Shown here piece by piece: positions 29,173 through 37,204 of a stretch of 64,000 nt of DNA. Both the position numbers and the translations under genes were made by a program. The stretch is taken from NCBI GenBank assembly GCA_964388955.1, contig CAYMCO010000002.1, forward strand, positions 62,001 through 126,000. Direction: 5' to 3'. This DNA is from CAYMCO01 sp964388955 (GTDB taxonomy: Bacteria; Chloroflexota; Anaerolineae; Anaerolineales; E44-bin32). The notes beneath the pieces are model-generated. The model ran no database searches. It saw nothing but the letters and a program-made list of their open reading frames with translations, and had not been told where the DNA came from. The stretch's first letter is position 1; each line of letters opens with the position of its first letter.

Positions 29173-29186
29173 TCGAATAGATTCGA
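29173..29186. promoter_or_regulatory. Palindrome TCGAAT-AG-ATTCGA before the SDR gene
   Basis: A perfect 6-bp inverted repeat with a 2-base spacer, about 20 bases before the SDR start codon. The position suits an operator, but no regulator is adjacent. Confidence 0.3.
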
Positions 29187-29206
29187 AGACTGGGTTAATT
29201 GGGCGA

Positions 29207-30031
29207 ATGCAAGGTGCAAAGATCGCGCCGGTTGTCGTAATCACCGGCAGCACACGCGGGATCGGGCGCGGATTGGCCGAGGCGTTCCTGGACGCAGGTG
29301 CGAAGGTGGGCATCAGCGGGCGCACCCCAGACGCCGTTGAGGCTGCCGTAGCGGAGATGGGCGAGAGAGTCGGCCCAGATCGCGTTTGGGGGATGGCGTG
29401 CGATGTGCGCCAGCGCGATCAGGTGCAGAATCTATGGGAGTCAGCCGTGGCGCGGTTCGGCCGGCTGGATATCTGGGTGAACAACGCAGGTATGGGCCTG
29501 CCCCAGGGGCCGATCTGGGAACAGGATCTGGAGGCGAGTAGGGCAATAATTGATACCAATATCTGGGGCACCATCCTGGGATCAGTGGTGGCGGTGCGAG
29601 GTATGCTGGGGCAAGGGGGTGGTTCAGTTTTCAACATGGAGGGCTTGGGCTCCGATGGCCGGAAAGTCGACGGCCTGGCGATCTACGGCACAACGAAATA
29701 CGGGCTCGACTATTTCAACCGGTCTCTGATCGAGGAGACGCGAGATACGGGGGTTCATGTGGGAACCCTGAGCCCAGGAATGGTGGTGACGGATCTGACC
29801 GACGTGCGCTATCCCGAAGGCTCAGCGGAGGGAAGACGCTTCCGCAGAGTGATGAACTTGATTGGTGATCGAGTGGAGAATGTGACGCCCTGGCTCGTCA
29901 ACCAGATGCTCAGCCACCCGGCGCACGGCGCGCGGATAAGATACCTCACTCTCGGCCGCATTCTGCGGCGCATGGCCGCAGCGCCCTTCCGGCATAGGGA
30001 TGTGTTCCGGGTGGCGCCCCCTGGGGGGTAG
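29207..30031 (+). CDS. Short-chain dehydrogenase resembling chlorophyll b reductase (NYC1/NOL-like)
   Basis: A 274-residue NAD(P)-dependent SDR. The cofactor motif TGSTRGIG is at 13-20, NNAG follows, and the catalytic YxxxK is YGTTK (Tyr160, Lys164). The usual catalytic Ser region reads FNMEGLGSDG rather than NxSS. FNMxG(x)GS, YGxTK and a later LSPGMVxTDL, with a C-terminal YLT-x-RIL segment, recall plant chlorophyll b reductases (from memory; not aligned). No other pigment gene is present, so a related porphyrinoid, steroid or other substrate is equally possible. The start is placed at an ATG just before the fold begins; the open frame extends 43 codons further without homology. Confidence 0.75.
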   Translation: MQGAKIAPVVVITGSTRGIGRGLAEAFLDAGAKVGISGRTPDAVEAAVAEMGERVGPDRVWGMACDVRQRDQVQNLWESAVARFGRLDIWVNNAGMGLPQGPIWEQDLEASRAIIDTNIWGTILGSVVAVRGMLGQGGGSVFNMEGLGSDGRKVDGLAIYGTTKYGLDYFNRSLIEETRDTGVHVGTLSPGMVVTDLTDVRYPEGSAEGRRFRRVMNLIGDRVENVTPWLVNQMLSHPAHGARIRYLTLGRILRRMAAAPFRHRDVFRVAPPGG

Positions 30032-30067
30032 GAGGGCGGCGCGCCCCACGCGCAGAGGCGCGCAGCG

Positions 30068-30094
30068 GCAGGCGAAGGCGTTGCCTTCGCCTGC
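30068..30094 (+). terminator. Strong hairpin after the SDR gene
   Basis: GCAGGCGAAGGC and its exact complement GCCTTCGCCTGC form a 12-bp stem with a GTT loop, 37 bases after the SDR stop. No T-tract follows, so it may terminate poorly or act as an mRNA-stabilising structure. Confidence 0.5.
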
Positions 30095-30222
30095 GCGGGA
30101 GGGAGTTATGAGATGGGGAGGTTCTCTTGGGAGGGGGGTGGATCCTCCCTCCTCCGAGGCCGACGGAATGAAGGGGTCATGCGCTCGGAACGGATGACCG
30201 GATGCGCCCATCCCTCGACAAT

Positions 30223-30251
30223 TTGACAATGCATTAGACATTCTGTAGAAT
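30223..30251 (+). promoter_or_regulatory. Near-consensus promoter of the racemase/corrinoid region
   Basis: A perfect TTGACA box and TAGAAT (five of six) are separated by exactly 17 bases. This is the best sigma-70-type promoter seen in the window. Transcription would begin near 30258, which rules out an ATG at 30250 as the start of the following gene. Confidence 0.75.
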
Positions 30252-30345
30252 GCCTGCGCCTCCATATCCTGAGGCGCGAGGCGCTCGAGGCATCGGCGCC
30301 GTGGAGCCCATCCACGGCGGCGGGCACGAGGGCAGGGGCATACCG

Positions 30346-31449
30346 GTGCAGACACCACGGCTGGAAATTGATCTGCGGAGCATCGCGCACAACGCCCGGT
30401 TTCTATCGGAGTTCTACGCCCGCAAAGGCATCCAGGTGACCGGAGTCACCAAAGGGGTGTGCGGCGACCCGACGGTCGCTCGCACATTCTTGGCCAACGG
30501 AATCCGATCACTCGCGGACGCGCGCTTGGAGAATCTGCGCCGGCTGCGCGAGGCGGGCATCCGGGCTCCGTTCATGCTCCTGCGGATCCCTGCGCTGAGC
30601 CAGGCGGACGAGGTCGTCCGCCTGGCGGACTCAAGCTTGAACACCGAGGTGAAGGTATTGCGCGCCCTCTCCGACGCTGCCTGCAGTATTGGCCGCCGGC
30701 ACGCCGTCATCCTGTTGGTGGAACTGGGAGACTTGCGCGAGGGGATCATGCCCCAGGATCTGCCGGCGGTGGCGCGCTCGGTTCTGGCGATGGATGGGCT
30801 GCGCCTGTCCGGCATCGGTGCGAACTTGTTCTGCTTCGGCGGCGTGCAGCCCGACGAAAGCAACATGGGAGTTCTCTCGCGCACGGCGGAGCGGGTGGAG
30901 CGCGAGTTCGGTGTCAAACTGGAGATCGTATCCGGCGGCGCGACGAGCAATTACCGATGGGCGAGCACGGCGGCGGACCTCGGTCGAATTAACCATCTTC
31001 GCTGCGGCGAGGCGCTGCTGGTTGGAGGGATCACGCTTCCCATGGGCGGTATCCCCGGCATGAAGCACGATGCTTTCAAGCTGGTGGCGGAGGTTGTGGA
31101 AGCCAAGCAGAAGCCCTCGAGACCGTGGGGAGACTCTGTTGGCGCCGATGCGTTCGGAACCAAGCGATCATTCGTGGATCGTGGGGAAAGGCGCCGGCTG
31201 ATTGCGAATGTGGGCCGGCAGGATATCTACGCGCCGGAGGACCTGAGGCCGTTGCAGGACGTGCAAGTTCAAGGCGCGAGCAGCGATCATCTTGTGCTCG
31301 ACGCCGGTGGGGAAGACATACAAGTCGGGGACGAGATCGGGTTTCACTTGGGATACAACTCCACCCTGATGGCGATGGCATCCCGCTATGTGCCCAAGAT
31401 ATACCTCCACGAGGGGGAGACATCCGGAGGGACCGACACGGAGCGCTGA
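30346..31449 (+). CDS. PLP-dependent racemase of the Orr/YhfX (alanine racemase-like) family
   Basis: A 367-residue fold-type III PLP enzyme. The N-terminal TPRLEIDLRSIAHNARFL and VTGVTKGVCGD, with the Schiff-base Lys36, match the ornithine racemase (Orr)/YhfX branch rather than true alanine racemase. LLVELGDLREGIMP and SGGATSNYRW are other branch-typical blocks. It probably inverts an amino acid such as ornithine or another basic residue; the substrate is not certain. The start is the GTG behind GCAGGGG; a longer frame begins inside the promoter and cannot be translated from this transcript. A YheO-type regulator and an aminotransferase lie downstream on the same strand, consistent with amino acid turnover. 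Confidence 0.82.
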   Translation: MQTPRLEIDLRSIAHNARFLSEFYARKGIQVTGVTKGVCGDPTVARTFLANGIRSLADARLENLRRLREAGIRAPFMLLRIPALSQADEVVRLADSSLNTEVKVLRALSDAACSIGRRHAVILLVELGDLREGIMPQDLPAVARSVLAMDGLRLSGIGANLFCFGGVQPDESNMGVLSRTAERVEREFGVKLEIVSGGATSNYRWASTAADLGRINHLRCGEALLVGGITLPMGGIPGMKHDAFKLVAEVVEAKQKPSRPWGDSVGADAFGTKRSFVDRGERRRLIANVGRQDIYAPEDLRPLQDVQVQGASSDHLVLDAGGEDIQVGDEIGFHLGYNSTLMAMASRYVPKIYLHEGETSGGTDTER

Positions 31450-31659
31450 CGGAAGAGACGTGCGCTTCCACTCGTGAGCACCTATCTGAGGATGGTCGCA
31501 ATCCTCAAACCGGCGGTGGGCATGGTCTGAAATGCCGCATCATCGTGTGCGAGCTGATGGGAAGGCGCCCATTGGTGCGTAGATTGAGCCCCCGGGCAGC
31601 CGCAGCGGTTGCCCATAGGGAAGACAAGTCCGATGGATCCGGATCCTGGGAGGGATAAC

Positions 31660-31857
31660 ATGCGCACAGAGAGAGAATCACAAATCCTGGCGGAGATCAA
31701 GGCCCGGCTGAACCCGCCGACACAGGAGGAGCTGGATACTGTGACCGCCAAATGGCTTTTCGGGGAGAACGCCGAGCGGATGATGAAGTACGCGCCGTGG
31801 AGCTTCGTGCTCACCAAGCTGATGTGGAAGAAGGGAGAAGAACCGTGGGAGAGCTAA
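31660..31857 (+). CDS. Small unknown protein coupled to the corrinoid protein
   Basis: A 65-residue protein that I do not recognise. It is predicted helical and charged, with LNPPTQEELD in the middle and an aromatic/basic C-terminal patch (KYAPWSF..KLMWKKGEEPW). GGGAGGG lies six bases before the ATG, and the last 13 bases overlap the start of the corrinoid protein gene, so translation is probably coupled. The good ribosome-binding site and coupling argue that it is real. It could be an accessory subunit of the corrinoid methyltransfer system. There is no Cys or His that would suggest metal binding. Confidence 0.65.
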   Translation: MRTERESQILAEIKARLNPPTQEELDTVTAKWLFGENAERMMKYAPWSFVLTKLMWKKGEEPWES

Positions 31858-32477
31858 GCGAGGGCATCGTAGCGCTCGACAAGGGGCGTGTCCTGCTGGC
31901 GGTGAAGGAGGGCTTGGCAGGGGGAAAAGATCCGCTGCGTCTGGTGGACGAAGCGCGCCGCGGGCTGGAAGAAGTGGGGGAGAAGTTCGACTGCGGAGAG
32001 TTCTTTCTCATGGAGTTGATGCGGGCGGCGCAGATCTTCCAGGCGGCGGCGGAGATCCTAAACCCCGCCATCCGGGAAGCCTACGGTGGGGTGGAGACGA
32101 AAGGGTTGGTGCTCTTGGGCACGGTGGCCGGGGATATCCACGATCTCGGGAAGAACATCGTGAAGATCCTGCTTGAGTGCCGGGGGGTGCAGGTCATCGA
32201 CCTGGGCGTGGATGTGCCGGTCGAGGAGTTCGTCGAGACGACCCGGGAGATGCAGCCGGATGTGGTTGGGCTCTCGGCGCTGCTCACGGCCTCCATACCC
32301 CGGATGAAGGGGACCATCGAGGCGCTGGAGGCCGCCGGGCTGCGAGAAGGTCGCAAGATCATCGTGGGCGGGGGCATCGTCGGGGAGGTGGGCCTGGGCG
32401 AAGTGAAAGCGGATCACGCCACCACGGACGCCAACCAGGGAATCCGGGTGATCAGCGAGTGGATCGACGAGGGGTGA
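31845..32477 (+). CDS. Corrinoid (B12-binding) methyl-carrier protein
   Basis: A 210-residue protein of the MtaC/MtbC/MtvC type. An N-terminal helical cap (about 1-85) is followed by a B12-binding Rossmann domain with GDIHDLG (D97, H99, G102), where His99 should be the lower cobalt ligand. VGLSALLTAS and VGGGIVG complete the family pattern. It carries a methyl group on cobalt between a substrate methyltransferase and an acceptor. The GTG start sits behind AAGGGAGAAG inside the end of the preceding small gene. The UroD-family methyltransferase starts four bases after its stop. No reductive activator (RamA type) lies in the window. Confidence 0.93.
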   Translation: MGELSEGIVALDKGRVLLAVKEGLAGGKDPLRLVDEARRGLEEVGEKFDCGEFFLMELMRAAQIFQAAAEILNPAIREAYGGVETKGLVLLGTVAGDIHDLGKNIVKILLECRGVQVIDLGVDVPVEEFVETTREMQPDVVGLSALLTASIPRMKGTIEALEAAGLREGRKIIVGGGIVGEVGLGEVKADHATTDANQGIRVISEWIDEG

Positions 32478-32481
32478 TGGC

Positions 32482-33642
32482 ATGGCGCAGCAAATAACCC
32501 GCTACGAGCGTCTCGAGGCCGCCTGGAATCTGGAAGAGCCGGACCGGGTGCCGGTTGCCCCGATCCTGTGCTACATCATCCCCTACCTGCGGGGCCTCTC
32601 CATCCACGAGATGTTCTTCGAGCCGGATAAGTTGATTGAAGCGACCAAGGCCAGCCAGGACATCATAGGGGATCACATCGACCCGAATATCACCACCCTG
32701 GACCACCTTTCGCTCTTTGGGCGTTCCGGGTGGGATCAGGTCACCCTCGATTGGCGCCTGTGGGACGAATTCCCCCCCGAGGGGAATCTGCCCAGCCTGT
32801 ACGAGAAACCGATCCTGGAGGACTATGAGGATCTATTCGAGCGCGGGTTCGCTCCCATCATGTTCAACACCGGGCTGCTGAATGGTATCCATCGCAGGAA
32901 CCTGGACGAGTTTCTGTATTACCAATTCGAATATCCATCGGTCTACGCCCAGGCCTGGCGGGAATACGTCGAGGAGACGGGCATCCCGCTGTTGATGGGT
33001 GGGCGCATGTGTCACCCGCTCGATCTGCTGCAGTACTATCGCGGTATCAACCAACTGACGATGGATCTTTTCGAGACACCCGATGCGGTCAAGCGCTTCT
33101 CGGACGGGATGGTCGAGTATGAGGCGATGCGCGCCATGCGCCAGGCGGAGGTCATGGGAGCCGGCGAAGTGCCGGGCGCGGAGGTGATATTCTTCGTCAA
33201 TGGCGGCCCCCCCGGGATGTCCCCGCGCATTTTCGACGAGTTCTATTGGCCCTATGCCAAGCGGATGATCGACTTGGTCGTGGGTCGAGGCTTCAAGGTG
33301 TGGAATCATTGGGACAATGACTTGACTCCGAATCTGGAGACCATGCGCGCCGTCGCCGATGGCCTGCCGAAAGGCCGGATCGTGATGGACTTTGAAAAGA
33401 CCGATATGGCGAAGGCGAAGGAGATATTGGGAGACAAGGTCTGTCTCTATGGAAACGTGCCCTCAGCCACGTATGTATATGGAAGCCCCGACGAGGTCGA
33501 CGCGTGCTGCAAGAAGCTCATCGAGGAGTGCGCCACCGGAGGCGGGTATATCCTCGGGAGCGAATGTGAGGTTCCTTGGGATGCCAAGCCCGAGAACATC
33601 CGCGCCATGTTGAACGCGGCTGAAAAGTATGGGCGCTATTAG
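32482..33642 (+). CDS. Uroporphyrinogen decarboxylase-family corrinoid methyltransferase
   Basis: A 386-residue TIM-barrel protein of the UroD superfamily, which includes MtaA, MtbA and CmuA as well as real UroD. The neighbouring corrinoid protein points to methyl transfer rather than heme synthesis. Potential zinc ligands are His in KVWNHWDND (about residue 274) and Cys in LGSECEVPWDA (about 357), the latter equivalent to the conserved C-terminal Cys of methyltransferases. It could move methyl groups from methyl-cobalamin to tetrahydrofolate or another acceptor, or directly demethylate an O- or N-methyl substrate. No MttB- or MtaB-like partner is present. Confidence 0.88.
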   Translation: MAQQITRYERLEAAWNLEEPDRVPVAPILCYIIPYLRGLSIHEMFFEPDKLIEATKASQDIIGDHIDPNITTLDHLSLFGRSGWDQVTLDWRLWDEFPPEGNLPSLYEKPILEDYEDLFERGFAPIMFNTGLLNGIHRRNLDEFLYYQFEYPSVYAQAWREYVEETGIPLLMGGRMCHPLDLLQYYRGINQLTMDLFETPDAVKRFSDGMVEYEAMRAMRQAEVMGAGEVPGAEVIFFVNGGPPGMSPRIFDEFYWPYAKRMIDLVVGRGFKVWNHWDNDLTPNLETMRAVADGLPKGRIVMDFEKTDMAKAKEILGDKVCLYGNVPSATYVYGSPDEVDACCKKLIEECATGGGYILGSECEVPWDAKPENIRAMLNAAEKYGRY

Positions 33643-33696
33643 CCGCGGGAGGCGGGAGACCATGTCCAGACATCCGCATATTGAAGGGAGATTTCG

Positions 33697-34131
33697 ATGA
33701 AACTGGCGATAAACCACTCCGCGATCACAGTTAGCGACATGGATCGCTCCGTTGCTTTCTATCGCGACACCTTGGGAATGGATCTGCTTATGCTCGATCA
33801 GGAGCAGGCGGGCCCGGTCGGTAGAGCCGTGGGGGAGCCGGATGCCGTGATCAGGTTCGGGAACCTCAGCCTGGAGGGTGGGGAGATCGAATTGATCGAG
33901 TTTGTGGAACCCCAGGGGCGGGCCCTCGGAGGAGAACCAAATGATGTGGGCAAGATGCATGTGTGCTTTCAGGTGGATGATATCCAGGCGGCCTATGAAG
34001 CGCTCAGCGCCAAGGGCGTCGAGTTCTGGACGCCCGTGAATGTGATCACGGAAGGGCCTGCCAAGGACTGGAAGTTCGTCTATTTCTCTGACCCAGATGG
34101 GGTGCAATTGGAACTGCTGGAGATCCCCTGA
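33697..34131 (+). CDS. Glyoxalase/VOC superfamily protein
   Basis: A 144-residue protein with paired beta-alpha-beta-beta-beta modules. It starts INHSAITVSDMDRSVAFYRDTLGM, has a first Glu ligand near GGEIELIEF and ends FVYFSDPDGVQLELLEIP, giving the expected His/Glu metal set of VOC enzymes. Members include methylmalonyl-CoA epimerase, glyoxalase I and ring-cleaving dioxygenases; the substrate is undetermined. GAAGGGAGA precedes the ATG and the gene is 54 bases after the methyltransferase, so it likely belongs to the same transcript, which then meets a hairpin. Confidence 0.85.
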   Translation: MKLAINHSAITVSDMDRSVAFYRDTLGMDLLMLDQEQAGPVGRAVGEPDAVIRFGNLSLEGGEIELIEFVEPQGRALGGEPNDVGKMHVCFQVDDIQAAYEALSAKGVEFWTPVNVITEGPAKDWKFVYFSDPDGVQLELLEIP

Positions 34132-34155
34132 AAGGGAGGAGGCCAAGGCCGATTC

Positions 34156-34184
34156 GGAGCGGCCGCGCCTTTTGGGGCCGCTCC
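34156..34184 (+). terminator. Hairpin between the VOC gene and the regulator
   Basis: GGAGCGGCC pairs with GGCCGCTCC (9 bp) around an 11-nt loop, followed by GTTTGC. It lies 24 bases after the VOC stop and would end or weaken the corrinoid transcript before the regulator gene. Confidence 0.5.
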
Positions 34185-34217
34185 GTTTGCGAGGAAGATG
34201 GTGCTTCAGGAGGTGGG

Positions 34218-34868
34218 ATGGAAAAGGACGAATTGGGGTCGATATTCGAGTTCTTGGGCCGGTTGGCGGAGGGCATCCAGGCCGTTGTGGGGGATCATTG
34301 CGAAGTGGTCGTGCACGATCTGCGCGATCGTGAGCACTCAGTCGTGGCGGTCGCAGGGGGCTTGACCGGCCGAGGGCCCGGGGCGCCCATACCGGATTTG
34401 GCTTTTGGCCAAGCGGAGGAGGTGGGGGGTCTTTCGGATGAGGTGAACTACCGCAGCCTCTCGGGGGGTCGTGCGTTCCGCTCCTCCACGATCTGGCTTC
34501 GGGATGGGTTCGGCCAGCCCGTGGGCGCGGTGTGCATCAACATGGACTATTCGAAGCTGCTGCAGGCCGCGGACCTCCTGGCGGAATTGGCGGGCCCTGC
34601 GGTGAAGGCCCAGGGGCTGACGATTGAAGCCACGTTTGCCAAGGATGTCGATGAGCTGATCCAGATGGCGATCCTGCAGTTCCTCAGGCGAGAGGGAATC
34701 CCCGACGTTGCCTCTCTTCGCGCCGAGGACAAGCGCTGTTTGGTGCAGGACTTGGATGGCAAGGACCTGTTCAAGATCCGCGGTGCCGTCGATCTGCTGG
34801 CCGAGCTGCTGGATGTGTCTCGCGCGACGATCTACAACTACCGCGCTTCCCAACCGGAAAGGAGCTGA
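34218..34868 (+). CDS. YheO/DauR-type PAS-HTH transcriptional regulator
   Basis: A 216-residue regulator. The N-terminal part resembles YheO-like PAS domains (HCEVVVHDLRDREHSVVAVAGG and STIWLRDGFGQPVGAVCINMD), and the C-terminus contains a helix-turn-helix ending LAELLDVSRATIYNYRA. DauR, a characterised relative, controls D-arginine catabolism, which would fit the racemase and aminotransferase beside it; this is inference. GGAGG lies seven bases before the ATG. The aminotransferase begins within 30 bases of its stop, suggesting co-transcription. Confidence 0.85.
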   Translation: MEKDELGSIFEFLGRLAEGIQAVVGDHCEVVVHDLRDREHSVVAVAGGLTGRGPGAPIPDLAFGQAEEVGGLSDEVNYRSLSGGRAFRSSTIWLRDGFGQPVGAVCINMDYSKLLQAADLLAELAGPAVKAQGLTIEATFAKDVDELIQMAILQFLRREGIPDVASLRAEDKRCLVQDLDGKDLFKIRGAVDLLAELLDVSRATIYNYRASQPERS

Positions 34869-34896
34869 AGCCTTGGCGGAGAAGGAGGCGAGCCCG

Positions 34897-36213
34897 GTGA
34901 AGCGGACCGAAGATTCAACTTGGCGGGACCTGCTGAAGGCGATTCCGGAATTGCTCGCGCCGAGCTTGGCGGAGGAATGGCCGATGCTTCCCATCCGGTC
35001 CGCCGAGGGGATATACGTTGTCACGCCAGAGGGAGAACGGTACATGGACTTCACCTCCGGCATCGCGGTGGCGAATGTAGGGCATAATCACCCCAAAGTT
35101 GTCCATGCCGCGCAGGAGCAGTTGGCGCGTGTGATCCACAGCGCGGTAGGGCTGACCGTGCACGAGAGCGTATTGCGACTGTGCGAGGCGCTCGGCGAAG
35201 TGACTCCGACGGGGCTGACCACATTCTTCTTTGGAAACAGCGGGGCCGAAGCCGTTGAGGGGGCGATCAAACTCGCGCGCTTTGTCTCCCGCCGCCCGGC
35301 CATCATCGCCTTCGAAGGTGGCTTCCACGGCCGAAGCTTTGGAGCGGCTTCTGTCACCTCGGTCAAGTCCAGGTACCGCCTGGGCTACGAACCCTTTGTC
35401 CCAGGGGTGTACTTCGCCCCTTACGCCTATCCCTACCGCTGCCCCATCGGCCCCACCCCCCAGGACGCCGTGGATTGGAGCCTCAGGGGCATCCAGCGGC
35501 TCTTCGATCACCAGGTCCCCCCTTCCCAGGTAGCCGCGTTTATCCTGGAACCTGTCCTCGGAGAAGGCGGGTACGTCGTTCCGCCAGCCGAATTCTTGCA
35601 TGCGCTGCGGCGCATCTGCGACGAAAAGGGGATTCTGTTGATCTTCGACGAGGTTCAGACCGGGTTCGGGCGCACCGGGGAGATGTTCGCCGCCCAGACG
35701 TTCGACGTCCGGCCGGATATTATGGCTATCGCCAAGGGCATTGCGGCTGGATTTCCCTTGAGCGCCACGGTCGCCAGCCCTGAACTGATGCGACGGTGGG
35801 AGTTCGGGTCTCACGGCACCACCTATGGCGGGAACCCGGTGGCCTGCGCGGCAGGTCTGGCGAGCCTGCAAGTGATCCGGGAGGAAGGTTTGCTTGAGAA
35901 CTGCCGCGCCATGGGCGATCGATTCAAGGCCGGGCTGGAAGGGTTGGCCGCGCGCTATCCGGAGATCGGTGAGGTGCGCGGCGTGGGGCTCATGCTCGCT
36001 CTGGAGATGGTGCAGCCCGGGAAGGAAAAGCGGCCCCGTCCGGACCTCGCCCGCAGCCTGCTCACAGAGCTCTTCCAACGCCGGCTGATCGCCCTTTCCG
36101 CGGGCACTTATGGCCACGTTGTGCGATTCATGCCTCCCCTGATCGTAGATGCCTCCCAAGTGGACGAAGCCCTGGCGATCGTTGGAGAGAGCCTGGCATG
36201 TCTGCTCGCCTGA
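34897..36213 (+). CDS. Class III PLP-dependent aminotransferase (GABA/ornithine type)
   Basis: A 438-residue fold-type I aminotransferase. Typical blocks are FTSGIAVANVGHNHP, FFGNSGAEAVEGAIKLAR, EGGFHGRSFGA, ILEPVLGEGGY, LIFDEVQTGFGRTG and the PLP-lysine motif AIAKGIAAGFPLSA with Lys280. The nearest families are 4-aminobutyrate and acetylornithine/ornithine aminotransferases. With the upstream racemase and YheO-type regulator, a role in basic or omega-amino acid catabolism is plausible. I chose the GTG with AAGGAGG seven bases upstream; a TTG at 34873 would add eight residues. Confidence 0.9.
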   Translation: MKRTEDSTWRDLLKAIPELLAPSLAEEWPMLPIRSAEGIYVVTPEGERYMDFTSGIAVANVGHNHPKVVHAAQEQLARVIHSAVGLTVHESVLRLCEALGEVTPTGLTTFFFGNSGAEAVEGAIKLARFVSRRPAIIAFEGGFHGRSFGAASVTSVKSRYRLGYEPFVPGVYFAPYAYPYRCPIGPTPQDAVDWSLRGIQRLFDHQVPPSQVAAFILEPVLGEGGYVVPPAEFLHALRRICDEKGILLIFDEVQTGFGRTGEMFAAQTFDVRPDIMAIAKGIAAGFPLSATVASPELMRRWEFGSHGTTYGGNPVACAAGLASLQVIREEGLLENCRAMGDRFKAGLEGLAARYPEIGEVRGVGLMLALEMVQPGKEKRPRPDLARSLLTELFQRRLIALSAGTYGHVVRFMPPLIVDASQVDEALAIVGESLACLLA

Positions 36214-36339
36214 CCGGAGGCTGCGGGCCCGGATGGGCGGAGAACCGCCAAGCGGGGAATCGGCGATGCGCCAATGGGCCGTCGCAGGGGTACAGCATGT
36301 TCCGCCCCTATGGGCAGCCGCTCGAAAACGATCGACGAA

Positions 36340-36831
36340 TCACTGGTCCTTCATGTCAGCCAATTTGCCGACCCAGTCCGAGAAATGTTCCCGTTTGCGC
36401 TCCAGGTCCTCCCTGGGGGAGCCCAGCGCCAACAGACGGCTCGCCATTGAAATGAAGGCTTGGCAGACACGGAGGGCATCGGCGTACCGCTTCTCGCGGT
36501 TGTAGATTATGCGCAGCCGTTCATAGGGGAGATTTCCGTCGAACCAGTCATTGACATTCCGCTCGTATTGCTTGACGGCGGTCGCGAGGTCGTCAGCTTC
36601 CTCGGCTTGGCGAGCGCGCTCATTCCTTGCTACCATCGCATCGGAGATGCGATCCGCCTCAGCGACACAGGCTAGCATGTAGGGCACGACCTGCGCAGGG
36701 GTTGGGCTCTCTTGATCGACGACCCATTTGCGGAGACGGAAAGCCCGCACTCCTGGCGGATCCTCCCGGTATATTTGGGCTGCAAACTGCTCGGGTGATG
36801 CTCCTAAACGCAGCGATTCGAGAATATCCAT
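36340..36831 (-). CDS. TPR-like helical protein of unknown function
   Basis: A 163-residue all-helical protein. The segment AVKQYERNVNDWFDGNLPYERLRIIYNREKRYADALRVCQAFI (here in pieces: YERNVNDWFDGN, PYERLRIIY, ADALRVCQAF) has the spacing of tetratricopeptide-like helix pairs seen in several small uncharacterised proteins. It probably mediates protein contacts. GAAGGTG lies upstream of the ATG at 36831; the open frame continues upstream with a Pro/Arg-rich translation of a repeat-rich region that is not part of the gene. It converges with the aminotransferase. Confidence 0.6.
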   Translation of the reverse strand: MDILESLRLGASPEQFAAQIYREDPPGVRAFRLRKWVVDQESPTPAQVVPYMLACVAEADRISDAMVARNERARQAEEADDLATAVKQYERNVNDWFDGNLPYERLRIIYNREKRYADALRVCQAFISMASRLLALGSPREDLERKREHFSDWVGKLADMKDQ

Positions 36832-36907
36832 CGTCGCACCTTCTATGATCTTGCCATCTGTCTCATCATACCCCATATGGTGAGGGGCGAAGGGGGGCGC
36901 GGCGCGC

Positions 36908-37012
36908 GGGTGCAGGGTGCGGGGGAGCGGGGGCCGGGCGGAAAAGGATGGTTGAAGGTTGCAGATTCGAATGTTGAAGGTTTTCGGGCTATCGCCGATC
37001 GGCGGCCGTCGG
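36908..37012 (+). repeat. Dispersed intergenic repeat, copy 1
   Basis: A G-rich head (GGGTGCAGGGTGCGGGGGAG) is followed by GGTTGAAGGTTGCAG and TTGAAGGTTTTCGGGCTA. The same module order returns in reverse complement around 45495-45580, and the G-rich head alone around 39925-39980. The head has at least four G-runs and could fold as a G-quadruplex. Confidence 0.6.
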
Positions 37013-37066
37013 CCAATGACCTGGCACCGGACGAATTTGGGCCGCGCTGATTGCCGGCGAGCCGAT

Positions 37067-37094
37067 AGCTGACCGCTGAAAGCTGACGGCTGAA
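37067..37094. repeat. Tandem 14-bp repeat AGCTGACSGCTGAA x2
   Basis: AGCTGACCGCTGAA is followed directly by AGCTGACGGCTGAA (one mismatch), preceded by a partial GCCGATAGCT. It lies in the same non-coding region as the dispersed repeat. Confidence 0.7.
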
Positions 37095-37204
37095 CGCGCG
37101 ATGGCACGCGCCCCGTGGCGCGGCTCAGGCCGCTGCTCTCACCGCTCATTGCCGCCTGTCGCCCGAAAGGCTAGAATTTCCGAAGAAGGGAGACGGCCAC
37201 GCCC

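Noticed and set aside
32482..33642. True uroporphyrinogen decarboxylase (hemE)
   Set aside because: The adjacent corrinoid protein and the conserved C-terminal Cys motif fit the methyltransferase branch; no heme gene is nearby.
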